DNA of 64,000 bases from Dysgonomonas mossii (GTDB lineage Bacteria > Bacteroidota > Bacteroidia > Bacteroidales > Dysgonomonadaceae), in the NCBI RefSeq assembly GCF_004569505.1, contig NZ_SPPK01000007.1, positions 1 to 64,000 of the forward strand, in the 5' to 3' direction. Position numbers and translations under genes: made by a program. Numbering within the stretch: the first letter of the stretch is position 1; each line of letters opens with the position of its first letter. Positions 20,166 to 29,564 of the stretch are shown here, one piece after another. Under the pieces are notes generated by a model. The model did no database searches. It was given only the letters and a program-made list of their open reading frames with translations, and was not told where the DNA came from.

Positions 20166-20822
20166 ATGTCTGATCAAGAAAAATATAATCGAATATTTGA
20201 GGCTAATAATAAATGGATAGAGAAAAATAAGATAGACAACCCCGGACTATTTAAGTTATTAGCAGCAGACCAACATCCAGATTTTCTATACATCGGATGT
20301 TCGGATAGCAGAGTACATCCCAATCAGGTTATGGGATTAAAGCCAGGAGAGGTTTTTATCCATCGTAATATTGCAAACATGGTTATAGCCACTGACCTAA
20401 GTGCTCTTTCCGTTATCAACTACGGAGTTGAATACCTAAAAGTTAAATTTATTATTGTTTGTGGTCACTATGGATGTGGAGGAATAGAAGCGGCGATGAA
20501 AAAGTCAGACTATGGGATACTTAACCCTTGGCTACGAAGTATACGAGATGTTTACCATTTACATAAAGAGGAACTGGCTGCTATTGATGATATCGGAGCC
20601 AGGCATAGGCGCCTTGTAGAACTTAACACATATGAGCAATGCCGTAACATAATTAAAATGGGCGAAGTACAGAAATCTTATTACGAAAAAGGATATCCTA
20701 AAGTTGCGGGATGGGTATTTGATATCAAGGATGCTCAACTTCATGATCTTTTCTTCGATATGGACGGCGAACTTGATAAGATTAAAGAGATTTATGATAT
20801 TACAGGCAATACTGAAGATTGA
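20166..20822 (+). CDS. can: Beta-class carbonic anhydrase
   Basis: 218 residues, close in length and sequence plan to E. coli Can. It interconverts CO2 and bicarbonate in the cytoplasm. Zinc ligands and active-site residues are visible: Cys45-x-Asp47-x-Arg49 (GCSDSRV), His101 and Cys104 (CGHYGCGG), plus the HRNIAN signature at 67-72. It is a single-gene unit, with a -7 box upstream and a strong terminator downstream. Confidence 0.93.
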   Translation: MSDQEKYNRIFEANNKWIEKNKIDNPGLFKLLAADQHPDFLYIGCSDSRVHPNQVMGLKPGEVFIHRNIANMVIATDLSALSVINYGVEYLKVKFIIVCGHYGCGGIEAAMKKSDYGILNPWLRSIRDVYHLHKEELAAIDDIGARHRRLVELNTYEQCRNIIKMGEVQKSYYEKGYPKVAGWVFDIKDAQLHDLFFDMDGELDKIKEIYDITGNTED

Positions 20823-20849
20823 AGAATTCCACTGCATTATATAATATCA

Positions 20850-20908
20850 TTACACCCTTTTTCCTATTTAGATACCCCGCTTAAGGGGCTTTAGGAAAAA
20901 GGGTGTAA
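20850..20908 (+). terminator. Strong hairpin terminator after can
   Basis: Long stem TTACACCCTTTTTCCTA pairing with TAGGAAAAAGGGTGTAA, with an inner CCCC...GGGG helix. It stands 28 bp after the can stop and faces the convergent DUF4293 gene, so it may work in both directions. Confidence 0.8.
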
Positions 20909-20990
20909 ATGTAAAACTCTTATATTACTTATATCCGTAATTGATATCAAAAAACGAATATGTATGCTTACTTCAAATAAATGTCGCAGC

Positions 20991-21452
20991 TTATCGTATG
21001 CGGTCTAAAGATTTTACAAGCTTTTCGTCTTTCTTTATACGTGAAACAGCAAGTAAATCAAAGATCAGAGCTAATACAGGGAAAATAATTCCAAGTTGAA
21101 TATTTAAGGAATATCCTGGAGTAATCTTATCTAAGAATGCACTTACATAAAACGCGGCAGTCACATAATATATAGCTATCAACAAAGCCGTAAATAATCC
21201 CAATTTTATTTGTAACTTTCTTTTATTATACAGAAATATATTTAGAAAAGCTACGATCGCAGATAGAGCACAAAAAATAGCCGCTCCCCAAGCATGATAA
21301 GATATTGAGTTGTCAAATATTCCCAAAGAATTAAACAATATACTTGAAAATTTAAGACCTTCACTCGTTATTTCAAGCGATGGAATCACAAAAGTAGCCC
21401 CCATCAATATCGTTGTAAGAAGGAGAAAAATCGACTGTATACGCTGTATCAT
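20991..21452 (-). CDS. DUF4293-type membrane protein
   Basis: 153 residues with four hydrophobic segments (about 5-25, 50-72, 80-102, 118-138) and the MIQRIQSIFLLL start typical of the Bacteroidetes DUF4293 family. The biochemical role is unknown. The order bamD-rpoZ-DUF4293 is a common Bacteroidetes arrangement; this gene starts 6 bp after rpoZ and is the last of the operon. Confidence 0.8.
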   Translation of the reverse strand: MIQRIQSIFLLLTTILMGATFVIPSLEITSEGLKFSSILFNSLGIFDNSISYHAWGAAIFCALSAIVAFLNIFLYNKRKLQIKLGLFTALLIAIYYVTAAFYVSAFLDKITPGYSLNIQLGIIFPVLALIFDLLAVSRIKKDEKLVKSLDRIR

Positions 21453-21458
21453 TCTATA

Positions 21459-21791
21459 TTAGAAATTATCTTTATCCTTACTAGGATTTCTGTAATAAAG
21501 TTTTCCTTCTGTATACTCTTGAGCAGCGATAAGCGTTGGCTTAGGAAGTTTTTCGTAGTAACGAGAGATTTCTATTTGTTCTCTATTTTCGAAAACTTCT
21601 TCCAGATTATCGTTATATGAAGCAAATTCCTGTAGTTTCTTATCCAAATCCTGTTTCATTTCAACAGAAATCTGGTTAGAACGCTTAGCGATAATTCTAA
21701 CAGTTTCGTATACATTACCGGTGTCTTCTGACAAAGACATCATATCTCTGGTAATAGTATTGCTTGCTGCATTTGTTTTTCTATAATCCAT
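21459..21791 (-). CDS. rpoZ: RNA polymerase omega subunit (Rpb6-like)
   Basis: 110 residues with the Bacteroidetes form of omega: MDYRKTNA start, TGNVYETVRIIAKRSNQIS (the Rpb6-type helix) and a polar tail. The subunit helps assembly of core polymerase around beta'. It sits between bamD and the DUF4293 gene in one operon. Confidence 0.8.
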   Translation of the reverse strand: MDYRKTNAASNTITRDMMSLSEDTGNVYETVRIIAKRSNQISVEMKQDLDKKLQEFASYNDNLEEVFENREQIEISRYYEKLPKPTLIAAQEYTEGKLYYRNPSKDKDNF

Positions 21792-21832
21792 AATGATTTT
21801 AAAATATAATTATATTGTTTTTTTTCGATTAT

Positions 21833-22696
21833 TTATTTCTTCAACTCTTGTTGAACAGCTTCGTTTGTTGCATCATCTACTTCCTGACCTAATGCTTTTA
21901 AGGCTGCACGATAGTAACGTTCACTTTCTTTAGTATACTTACCGTTAGGGAACATATTCTTATAATTGAAGTGTTCGTCCATCAAATCTCTGTAACGTAC
22001 AGGCTTCTTTTCTTCAACACTATAAACGGCTTGTTCAAATCTAGCTCTAACAATCAAAATCTGGAATTCCTCGGTAAATTCAGAGAAAGGATAAGATTTT
22101 AGAGCCTCACGTGCAGTTACTACGCAAGATTCGTAATAGTTCTCTCTATTATAAAGCCCCAAGTTGTAATATAAGCGTGCGGCCAGAAATTCTTTGTATG
22201 CTAACTTCTCTTGAAGTTTAAACATCAAATCCTGAGCTTCGGGAGCCTTTTCGCTTTGAGGAAAATATTCCAAAAAGTTCTGAAATTCCTGAATCCCTTT
22301 AAAGGTGCTTGTTTGGTCTAACCTCGCATCCGGAGAGTCGAGATACAATCCGTAAGCAGAATTGAATCGTGCCAACTCGGTAAATTCTCCCTTCGGAAAC
22401 TTATTATAATATCTCGTATAGTACTGGGTAGCTGTTGTATAATCTTTATCATAGAAATAGGCTTGAGCCAACAGATACAATATTTCCTGCTCTTTGGAAG
22501 ACCCTGTATATGCAGATAAAATCTCATCTAACAAGGTGATTGTTCTTCCATATTTCTTTTGATCGAAGTATTTCTTAGCATATTCATACTTTAACTCGGC
22601 ATCACGGCTTTTCAATATTTTATTATATTCGCCGCATGATGCAAGCAGCATTGCTAATAATAAGGTACACAGGATTCGTATCTTCATTCTACTCAA
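21833..22696 (-). CDS. bamD: Outer-membrane assembly lipoprotein BamD
   Basis: 287 residues. A lipoprotein signal ends LLASC (Cys20 from the longer start). TPR-like repeats follow (YEYAKKYFDQKKYGRTITLL, ILYLLAQAYFYDKDY). BamD is the essential TPR lipoprotein of the BAM complex, which inserts beta-barrel proteins. The ATG three codons in (22687, MKIRIL) leaves a more normal leader behind the -7 box at 22715-22708. First gene of the bamD-rpoZ-DUF4293 unit. Confidence 0.85.
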   Translation of the reverse strand: MSRMKIRILCTLLLAMLLASCGEYNKILKSRDAELKYEYAKKYFDQKKYGRTITLLDEILSAYTGSSKEQEILYLLAQAYFYDKDYTTATQYYTRYYNKFPKGEFTELARFNSAYGLYLDSPDARLDQTSTFKGIQEFQNFLEYFPQSEKAPEAQDLMFKLQEKLAYKEFLAARLYYNLGLYNRENYYESCVVTAREALKSYPFSEFTEEFQILIVRARFEQAVYSVEEKKPVRYRDLMDEHFNYKNMFPNGKYTKESERYYRAALKALGQEVDDATNEAVQQELKK

Positions 22697-22707
22697 AAAT
22701 TAGTTTG

Positions 22708-22715
22708 CAAATTTA
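22708..22715 (-). promoter_or_regulatory. Bacteroidetes -7 box upstream of bamD
   Basis: TAAATTTG on the minus strand fits TAnnTTTG. Its closeness to the annotated ATG (12 bp) favours the ATG at 22687 as the true start. Confidence 0.4.
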
Positions 22716-22780
22716 CACAAAGCTTTTATAATTTAAAAATAAACTTTTACAATTATATTTTTTTGAGATTCACTATCAGT

Positions 22781-23995
22781 TTAGCGAAACATCGAAGCAA
22801 CCTTTTTCACTCCTATTACCAACTGATCAATCTCTTCTTTTGTATTGTAGAATGCCAATGATGCCCTCACTGTACCATCCACACCCAACTCATCCATAAG
22901 AGGTTGAGCGCAGTGATGACCTGTACGAACGGCTATTCCCATTTTATCTAAAAGCATTCCCATATCATAATGATGAATATTATCTACCAAAAACGAGATT
23001 ACGCTGCTTTTCTTATCCGAAGTTCCATATATTCGTAAACCTTCTATTTTCAGTAATTCATCAGTACAATATCTTAATAACTCATCTTCGTATGCTTTTA
23101 TTGAGTCAAGCCCAATATTTTTTATGTATTTCAATGCTGTGGCCAACGCTATCACTCCCGGATAATCAGGGGTTCCGGCCTCAAACTTGAATGGTAACTC
23201 GTTGAATGTACTCTCTTTAAAGGAAACCGTTTTTATCATTTCACCCCCACCCTGATAAGGCGGCATCTGATTCAGCCATTTTTCTTTACCATACAAAACA
23301 CCTACTCCATTCGGGCCATAAACCTTATGTCCTGAGAAAACAAGAAAATCACAGTCCAGCTTTTGTACATCCAGCGTCATATGCTGAACCGATTGAGCCG
23401 CATCTATAAGCACAGGAATATTATGTTTGTGAGCAATTTCTGTTATTTGATCAACAGGATTTACAGTACCCAATACATTAGAGACATGTGTAACTGATAT
23501 CAGACGTGTTTTTGGCGAAATAAGTTTCTCCATTTCGTCCAACATCAATTCCCCCTTATCGTTGATAGGAATTACTTTAAGCTTGATTCCTCGTATTGGC
23601 TTTTGCAATTGCCACGATACAATATTAGCATGATGTTCCATTGCCGAAATAATAATTTCGTCACCCTCATTGCAAAATTGGCGGCAAAAACTATGAGCAA
23701 CAAGATTTATCGACTCTGTAGTGCCTCTTGTAAAAATGATCTCGTGGCTATGTTTAGCGTTGATGAATTGTTGCACCACCACTCTCGATTCTTCAGCCAG
23801 ATCTGTAGCTTGCTGGCTTAAATAATGTACACCACGATGCACATTAGCGTTCGTGGTGTAATATATTTTCATCATTTCCTCTACCACACATTTTGGTTTT
23901 TCGGTAGTAGCCCCATTATCCAGATAAATAAGAGGTTTACCATAAACCGTAGTAGATAGAATAGGAAAATCTGATCTTATTTCTTCTATATTCAT
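22781..23995 (-). CDS. sufS: Cysteine desulfurase SufS
   Basis: 404 residues. A PLP-dependent enzyme that takes sulfur from cysteine for iron-sulfur cluster assembly. Visible features: the PLP lysine in SGHKVYGPNG (Lys224), the catalytic Cys362 in RTGHHCAQP (group II desulfurase loop), and HHAN (121-124). Last gene of the minus-strand sufC-sufD-sufS run, 70 bp behind sufD. Confidence 0.93.
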   Translation of the reverse strand: MNIEEIRSDFPILSTTVYGKPLIYLDNGATTEKPKCVVEEMMKIYYTTNANVHRGVHYLSQQATDLAEESRVVVQQFINAKHSHEIIFTRGTTESINLVAHSFCRQFCNEGDEIIISAMEHHANIVSWQLQKPIRGIKLKVIPINDKGELMLDEMEKLISPKTRLISVTHVSNVLGTVNPVDQITEIAHKHNIPVLIDAAQSVQHMTLDVQKLDCDFLVFSGHKVYGPNGVGVLYGKEKWLNQMPPYQGGGEMIKTVSFKESTFNELPFKFEAGTPDYPGVIALATALKYIKNIGLDSIKAYEDELLRYCTDELLKIEGLRIYGTSDKKSSVISFLVDNIHHYDMGMLLDKMGIAVRTGHHCAQPLMDELGVDGTVRASLAFYNTKEEIDQLVIGVKKVASMFR

Positions 23996-24065
23996 TTTTT
24001 CACTGTCAATAGTCAGCAGTTGGCAGCATAATGATATTCTGCAACCGAAAACTATGTTTCATTTA

Positions 24066-25406
24066 TCATTTACATACTGCACAATTTCCGCAACGAGCAG
24101 ATTCTCCCTTGAAACGTTTTTCGACCAAATCCAGTAATCTTTCTTTTAGGCGGTCGATACGAACATGTTCTAATACTCCCGCTGCAAAAGCTTGCATTAG
24201 CATCAAACGAGCAGATTCCTTAGAGAGACCACGTGAGCGAAGATAAAACAGAGCCTCTTCATCTAACTGTCCTGTAGTTAATCCGTGCGAACATTTTACA
24301 TCATCGGCATAAATCTCCAATTGTGGCTTGGAATACATATGAGCATTTGGAGAAATACATAAGTTATTATTCGACTGATATGCCAATGTTTTCTGTGCAT
24401 CTTTTTCAACTCGTATACGTCCACAAAAAGCACCTGTAGCTTCGTCTTGTAACACATATTTGAATAACTGCGTACTCGTACAGTGTGGTACAAGATGATC
24501 GAGAAAAGCAAAATTGTCTACATACTGATGCTTATCCGCTATAACCATACCACATACATAAGCTTCAGCATGCTGTCCGGATAGTTTTACATTATAGTTA
24601 TTACGGCTAATGCCCGTATTGAAAGTCATATTATTGATCAATACATTTGATGCTTCGAGCTGATGAACAAACGTATTTGTCAAACGGGTAACTTTATCTG
24701 AGTTTTCTTCCAAGTCGTAATAATCGACAAGAGCATTACGTCCGGCGAAGATTTCGGTAACCTGCGTTGCTAAAAACTGAGATTCATCTACAGTATGATC
24801 ACAAATAAGTAATTTCACCTGAGCATCATCCTCGGCTATAATCAGAATACGGCGATTGACAAGACTATTAAATTCACTCTTCAATATATTGATCAGCTGA
24901 ATTGGTTCTTCTACAACAACACCCTTAGGCACATAAATAACAAAACCATCTTGAGCAAACATTGTATTGAATGCGACAATTCCGTTTTTATCCATATCTG
25001 CTATCTGCCCATAATATTTGGAAAACACCTCGGGCTTTTCTTCTGCAAAATGCTTGAAGCTACCAACAAATACCCCGCTCGGATAATTTACCTTTGGCTT
25101 ATGTTCTTCATGAAATATATCATTGAGAACAAAGTAAAGATTTGTAGTCAAATTAGGAATTTCACACCTAAAAGCAACATATGGGTTCCCTGTGAATGGC
25201 AACCTGTTAATATTAAGAGCAAAGTCAGGTAAAAATTCCGCTGCAACGTCCAGATAGAGATAATCCTCCAGTTTCTTGGTGGGGAATCCCTGTTCTTTAA
25301 AAATGTTTAGTGCTTTATCTCGAAGACTATTCATCCCTGATAAAGACTTTGCATCAATCTTATCTCTATACTGGGTAAATATGTCTATATATTGATTTTC
25401 TATCAT
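24066..25406 (-). CDS. sufD: Iron-sulfur cluster scaffold protein SufD
   Basis: 446 residues with the beta-helix core of the SufB/SufD family; the C-terminal segment has SNNNLCISPNAHMYSKPQLE, DDVKCSHG and the DEEALFYLRSRG motif. SufD forms SufBC2D, which assembles Fe-S clusters. The C-terminus ends with three cysteines (CGNCAVC). It overlaps sufC by 4 bp (ATGA). Confidence 0.9.
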   Translation of the reverse strand: MIENQYIDIFTQYRDKIDAKSLSGMNSLRDKALNIFKEQGFPTKKLEDYLYLDVAAEFLPDFALNINRLPFTGNPYVAFRCEIPNLTTNLYFVLNDIFHEEHKPKVNYPSGVFVGSFKHFAEEKPEVFSKYYGQIADMDKNGIVAFNTMFAQDGFVIYVPKGVVVEEPIQLINILKSEFNSLVNRRILIIAEDDAQVKLLICDHTVDESQFLATQVTEIFAGRNALVDYYDLEENSDKVTRLTNTFVHQLEASNVLINNMTFNTGISRNNYNVKLSGQHAEAYVCGMVIADKHQYVDNFAFLDHLVPHCTSTQLFKYVLQDEATGAFCGRIRVEKDAQKTLAYQSNNNLCISPNAHMYSKPQLEIYADDVKCSHGLTTGQLDEEALFYLRSRGLSKESARLMLMQAFAAGVLEHVRIDRLKERLLDLVEKRFKGESARCGNCAVCK

Positions 25407-26164
25407 TCTTCAAAATCTTTAATAATCCAATCGTATCCTCTTTCTTCCAATTCCAGAGCCAATTCGGCTCCTGCGCTTTTTACTATACGTCCTTTGTATA
25501 ATACGTGAACATAGTCCGGCTTAATATAGTCTAGTAAACGTTGATAGTGGGTAATAACTACAGTAGCATTATCCTTGCTCCTCAACTTGTTTACACCGGC
25601 TGCAACAATACGCAAGGCATCGATATCAAGCCCTGAATCTGTCTCATCAAGTATTGCCAACTTCGGCTCTAACATAGCCATTTGGAAAATCTCGTTACGT
25701 TTTTTCTCTCCTCCCGAGAAACCTTCGTTCACCGAACGTCCCGCAAGGTCTTTGTCTAGTTCAACTAATTGACGCTTTTCACGCATCATTTTCAAAAAGT
25801 CTGAAGCTGAGATAGGCTCTTCACCTTTATGCTTACGAATTTCGTTTAAAGAAGCGCGCATAAAGTTTGTCATACTTACTCCCGGTATTTCTACAGGGTA
25901 TTGAAAACTGAGGAACAACCCTTCACGAGCTCTATCTTCAGGATCCATTTCCAAAAGATCATGTTCTCTGAAAGTTACTTCGCCTTCTGTTACCTCAAAA
26001 TTGGGATTACCTACCAAAACCGAAGCAAGGGTACTTTTTCCGGCACCATTAGGCCCCATTATTGCATGAATTTCTCCCTCATTTACAACAAGATCTAATC
26101 CCCTTAATATTTCTTTGCCTTCAACATTGGCATGTAAGTTCTTTATGTTTAATAAATTTGCCAT
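25403..26164 (-). CDS. sufC: Fe-S assembly ATPase SufC
   Basis: 253 residues, an ABC ATPase: Walker A GPNGAGKST (37-45), Q-loop SFQYP, signature FSGGEKKR, Walker B LAILDET with the DSGLD D-loop that marks SufC. It powers the SufBC2D complex. It is the first gene of this suf run; the expected sufB is not upstream. Confidence 0.93.
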   Translation of the reverse strand: MANLLNIKNLHANVEGKEILRGLDLVVNEGEIHAIMGPNGAGKSTLASVLVGNPNFEVTEGEVTFREHDLLEMDPEDRAREGLFLSFQYPVEIPGVSMTNFMRASLNEIRKHKGEEPISASDFLKMMREKRQLVELDKDLAGRSVNEGFSGGEKKRNEIFQMAMLEPKLAILDETDSGLDIDALRIVAAGVNKLRSKDNATVVITHYQRLLDYIKPDYVHVLYKGRIVKSAGAELALELEERGYDWIIKDFEE

Positions 26165-26260
26165 TATTATTATATGTTGTTTAAAATAAAAATCTTAGTT
26201 ACAGCTATCCATTTAACACTAAGATCTGATATATGTTCAAGCCACCATGGCTTTCGAATG

Positions 26261-26288
26261 CAAAAATAGTAAATAAAACACAAAAATA
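26261..26288 (-). promoter_or_regulatory. Candidate promoter of the suf run
   Basis: Two TATTTTTG boxes on the minus strand (26268-26261 and 26288-26281) fit TAnnTTTG. They lie about 100 bp before sufC. The upstream one touches the xth terminator. No second suf gene precedes sufC, so this is likely its promoter. Confidence 0.4.
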
Positions 26289-26312
26289 GCCCGTTTTTAA
26301 CAGGCTATTAGT
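26286..26312 (-). terminator. Terminator of the mlaE-mlaF-xth unit
   Basis: Stem AATAGCC/GGCTATT with an A-rich loop, followed on the minus strand by TTTGTGTTTT, a typical intrinsic terminator. It lies about 95 bp after the xth stop. Confidence 0.65.
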
Positions 26313-26405
26313 TATTTATTAAATCTATAATGTTTCTTTTCTAATAAATTAAACTATTTAACAAACTAATAGTTCCCATATTTCAAATGAGCAGGTTTTT
26401 TATTC

Positions 26406-27170
26406 CTAGAAACTCATTTCTACTACAACAGGACAATGGTCAGAAAAGTTTATTTCGCTCATAATTGCTGCATTATTAAGTCGTGGGCGAGCTTCTTCCG
26501 TAATAACATGATAGTCTATACGCCACCCTAAATTTTTACCTCTGGCTCCTGCCCTATAACTCCACCAGCTATACTTCTCCGGACTTTGATCATACACACG
26601 AAAAGTATCAATAAGTCCTGTATCTATAAACTCATCAAACCACTGACGCTCTTCAGGTAAAAATCCCGAGCTTTTGGTATGTCGTTCAGGGTGATTAATA
26701 TCGATAGGTTTATGACAGATATTGTAATCTCCGCAGATAATGAGTTCGGGTCTTTCTTTACGTAAATCGTTTATAAAATGTGTAAAATCGGCCAGAAATT
26801 TCATTTTTATATCCTGACGAATATCCCCCATTGTACCGGAGGGTATATAAACACAAATCACAGTGACATCTCCATAGTCGGCACGTAATACACGCCCTTC
26901 TCTATCATAGTCAGGAATCCCCATTCCTATTTTCACCAAATCAGGCATACGTTTGGTCAAGATACCAACTCCGCTATATCCTTTTTTTTCGGCAGGATGA
27001 AAATAGTAATTATACCCCAATGATTGGATAGTCAATACATCGATCTGATCTTCCGTAGCCTTTATTTCCTGCAAGCATAAAATATCAGGAGACTCTTGTT
27101 CAAGCCATTGGTAAAGACCTTTATTTACAGCGGCACGTATGCCGTTTACATTATATGATATTACTTTCAT
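26406..27170 (-). CDS. xth: Exodeoxyribonuclease III
   Basis: 254 residues, full length for the ExoIII/AP endonuclease family. It repairs abasic sites in DNA. Motifs: SYNVNGIRAA (Asn for metal), LQEIKA (catalytic Glu), the tyrosine-containing YIPSGT, GDYNICH, and SDHCPV (the final Asp-His). It follows mlaF by 14 bp, probably in one unit. Confidence 0.93.
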   Translation of the reverse strand: MKVISYNVNGIRAAVNKGLYQWLEQESPDILCLQEIKATEDQIDVLTIQSLGYNYYFHPAEKKGYSGVGILTKRMPDLVKIGMGIPDYDREGRVLRADYGDVTVICVYIPSGTMGDIRQDIKMKFLADFTHFINDLRKERPELIICGDYNICHKPIDINHPERHTKSSGFLPEERQWFDEFIDTGLIDTFRVYDQSPEKYSWWSYRAGARGKNLGWRIDYHVITEEARPRLNNAAIMSEINFSDHCPVVVEMSF

Positions 27171-27184
27171 TTAATTAAAATGGA

Positions 27185-27958
27185 TTAAGTCAACTTGATA
27201 CCTTCATTTTCGGCAGCTTTAACTTTCTTAAATAAGTCGGAGGCAAAAACAAAATCATTAAAATCTTCATTTGTAGAAGATATGACGTCTTTGCTCGAAC
27301 CTTGCCACTCGAGTTCGCCTTCCTTTATAAAATTGATTCGTTCGCCAATGCCCATCACCGAGTTCATATCGTGAGTGTTGATAACGGTCGTAATATCATA
27401 CTCTTTTGTGATATCATGTATCAAATCATCTATAACGAGAGATGTTTGAGGGTCAAGTCCGGAGTTTGGCTCGTCGCAAAACAAATATTTTGGATTGAGG
27501 GCTATGGCACGAGCTATGGCTGAACGCTTCATCATACCTCCACTAATCTCTGATGGATATAGGTGACCTGCATCTCCAAGATTTACCCTTTCCAGACAGA
27601 ATTTAGTCCGTTTCTCCTGCTCTATTTTGGTCATTGAGGAGAACATCATTAAGGGGAAATTGACATTTTCGAAAACAGTCATGGAGTCAAATAAGGCCGA
27701 TCCTTGAAAAATCATCCCCATCTCTTGGCGCAAATCTTTCATCTCTCCAAGGCTCATTTTTGTAAGATCACGTCCGTCGTATAATATTTGCCCACTTGAA
27801 GGGCGCATCAAACCTACGAGATTTTTAAGAAGAACCGTTTTTCCCGAACCGCTTCGTCCAATAATAAGATTGGTTTTCCCTGCTTCGAAAAGAATATTTA
27901 TATCCTTCAGAACGTCTCGTTCATCAAATGATTTATATAAGTTCTTTACTTCTATCAT
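27185..27958 (-). CDS. mlaF: MlaF-like ABC transporter ATPase
   Basis: 257 residues: Walker A GRSGSGKT (35-42), signature SGGMMKRSAIARA, Walker B YLFCDEPNSGLDP. These fit MlaF/Ttg2A, the ATPase of a phospholipid transporter that keeps outer-membrane asymmetry. It overlaps the permease gene by 4 bp. No MlaD gene is seen next to it here. Confidence 0.88.
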   Translation of the reverse strand: MIEVKNLYKSFDERDVLKDINILFEAGKTNLIIGRSGSGKTVLLKNLVGLMRPSSGQILYDGRDLTKMSLGEMKDLRQEMGMIFQGSALFDSMTVFENVNFPLMMFSSMTKIEQEKRTKFCLERVNLGDAGHLYPSEISGGMMKRSAIARAIALNPKYLFCDEPNSGLDPQTSLVIDDLIHDITKEYDITTVINTHDMNSVMGIGERINFIKEGELEWQGSSKDVISSTNEDFNDFVFASDLFKKVKAAENEGIKLT

Positions 27959-28704
27959 GACATCATCAATTGTGTGATCAGCAAGTCTGAAACAAGAATA
28001 AGAATACTACCCATAACTACCGAATCGGTACTAGCCTTGCCCACATCCAACGATCCGCCCCGTGCTGAGTAGCCATAATAAGAGGCCACAGTTGACATAA
28101 TGAAAGCGAATATTATAGTTTTAACAATAGCATACCATACATAAAATTCTTTGAAATAGAATTGAAGTCCATACTGAAAGGTATCAGCAGGCATCACTTG
28201 CCCTATTATACAGACTGCATATCCGCCTATTACACCAAAAAACATACTAAGAACTACAAGTACCGGGATGAAAGTCATCAAAGCGATTACTTTAGGCAAA
28301 ATGATATAATTGGCAGAATTTACACCCATTATTTCCAATGCATCTATTTGTTCTGTAACTTGCATCGTACCTATTTCGGACGCTATATTAGATCCGACCT
28401 TTCCTGCCAAGATAAGACACATAATCGTCGATGAGAATTCCAAGATTAGTATCTCTCTGGATACATAACCAACCGTATAACGTGGCATGAACGGAGAATC
28501 AATATTCAACTTTATCTGAACCACAATAACAGCACCGATGAAAAAGGAGATTATTATTACAATCCAAATTGAGTTTACTCCTAATTTGCTTATTTCGGCT
28601 AGATACTGACGAAGAAAAACACTCCATTTCTGAGGTCTGGTGAAAACCTTTTGCATGAGGAGCGCATAGTGTCCAAGTTTATCTAAAAGAGAAATTATAA
28701 ACAT
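27955..28704 (-). CDS. mlaE: MlaE-like permease
   Basis: 249 residues with the MlaE/Ttg2B permease profile: LNIDSPFMPRYTVGYVSREI, then GKVGSNIASEIGTMQVTEQI DALEIMG (split by a space), and several membrane segments. It works in the inner membrane with the ATPase encoded by the overlapping downstream gene. Confidence 0.88.
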   Translation of the reverse strand: MFIISLLDKLGHYALLMQKVFTRPQKWSVFLRQYLAEISKLGVNSIWIVIIISFFIGAVIVVQIKLNIDSPFMPRYTVGYVSREILILEFSSTIMCLILAGKVGSNIASEIGTMQVTEQIDALEIMGVNSANYIILPKVIALMTFIPVLVVLSMFFGVIGGYAVCIIGQVMPADTFQYGLQFYFKEFYVWYAIVKTIIFAFIMSTVASYYGYSARGGSLDVGKASTDSVVMGSILILVSDLLITQLMMS

Positions 28705-28735
28705 ATTTGTTTTTTCAGAGATTTATAAACATGAA

Positions 28736-28743
28736 CAAAGATA
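28736..28743 (-). promoter_or_regulatory. Bacteroidetes -7 box upstream of mlaE
   Basis: TATCTTTG on the minus strand, 32 bp before the mlaE ATG. No clear -33 element is visible. Confidence 0.45.
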
Positions 28744-28854
28744 CATTTTTTTGTATAATTCTCAGATTTCAATCCAATGGAATGTATTAAGAGAACATTT
28801 TTTGAAAAATTTTCACTTATCTTATGAGTTATAGGAAATCAATCCTATCAATAA

Positions 28855-28930
28855 CAACCTGCCTGATTTGATTTGCAGTGTATTATAAATCCTTGATTAT
28901 AAGACTTCGGATTGCAAATCCGAAGGGACG
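28855..28930 (-). repeat. Cassette-boundary repeat, copy E (mainly hairpin 1)
   Basis: Hairpin 1 is perfect at 28905-28925 (CTTCGGATT-GCA-AATCCGAAG), with the GTCCCTTCG lead-in on the minus strand. Hairpin 2 is broken (a degenerate CCTGCC...TTTGCAG trace). It closes the minus-strand group of cassette pieces and marks the border with the core genome. Confidence 0.7.
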
Positions 28931-28956
28931 AAGAAAACTGTTCGAAAATAATACAT

Positions 28957-29382
28957 CTATTTTCTTTTCTCTAAGTATATGATAGATTTAAAAGCTGTCT
29001 TATATCCAATAAACACCCCCAATATTATAAGTAATATATAATTGAAGATTATATCATCTTTGTATAAATCAAATATAAAATATATAAAGAAGTATATATA
29101 AAAACAATAGCTTACAATTATTTGAGAATATATGCATATAAAGCTCACAAATCCATCAGACTGATAATATAGCTTTTTCCCCGTTCTCTTTTTAGAAACT
29201 AGAAATCCAATTAATTCAAAAACAGAAATAACAATTAGTAATATCCATAATCCAGTTAAAGTATACATTACGGTAGAAAGACAAGAAGATTCAATCAATT
29301 CATAAAAAAACAGACAATACATCGTTGTTAAGATACACATTGACATAAGAAATTTCTCTCTTAGCTTGGTTATATTTTTCAT
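28957..29382 (-). CDS. Unrecognised four-helix membrane protein
   Basis: 141 residues with four hydrophobic segments (about 13-30, 36-60, 78-102, 112-130). It lies between a boundary repeat and an immunity-type lipoprotein, so it may be an immunity protein against a membrane-acting tip. No tip gene is intact beside it. Family unknown. Confidence 0.5.
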   Translation of the reverse strand: MKNITKLREKFLMSMCILTTMYCLFFYELIESSCLSTVMYTLTGLWILLIVISVFELIGFLVSKKRTGKKLYYQSDGFVSFICIYSQIIVSYCFYIYFFIYFIFDLYKDDIIFNYILLIILGVFIGYKTAFKSIIYLEKRK

Positions 29383-29564
29383 AAAAATAGAAATTATATC
29401 TTCTTCTTTTTTTCTTCTCTTGCTCTATTTTTTCAGGACAAGCATCATATGAGTCTTTATTAGGAGTATCCAGGATAGTTTAAAATGGATTATAGATACT
29501 TGCACGATTCATATTCGGATTACAAATTCGAAAGAACGAGGGAAAATGAGAATAAAGATATTTC

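Noticed and set aside
20991..28704. Horizontal island in the suf/mla region
   Set aside because: Gene content, order and codon style are ordinary Bacteroidales core; only the missing sufB is odd.
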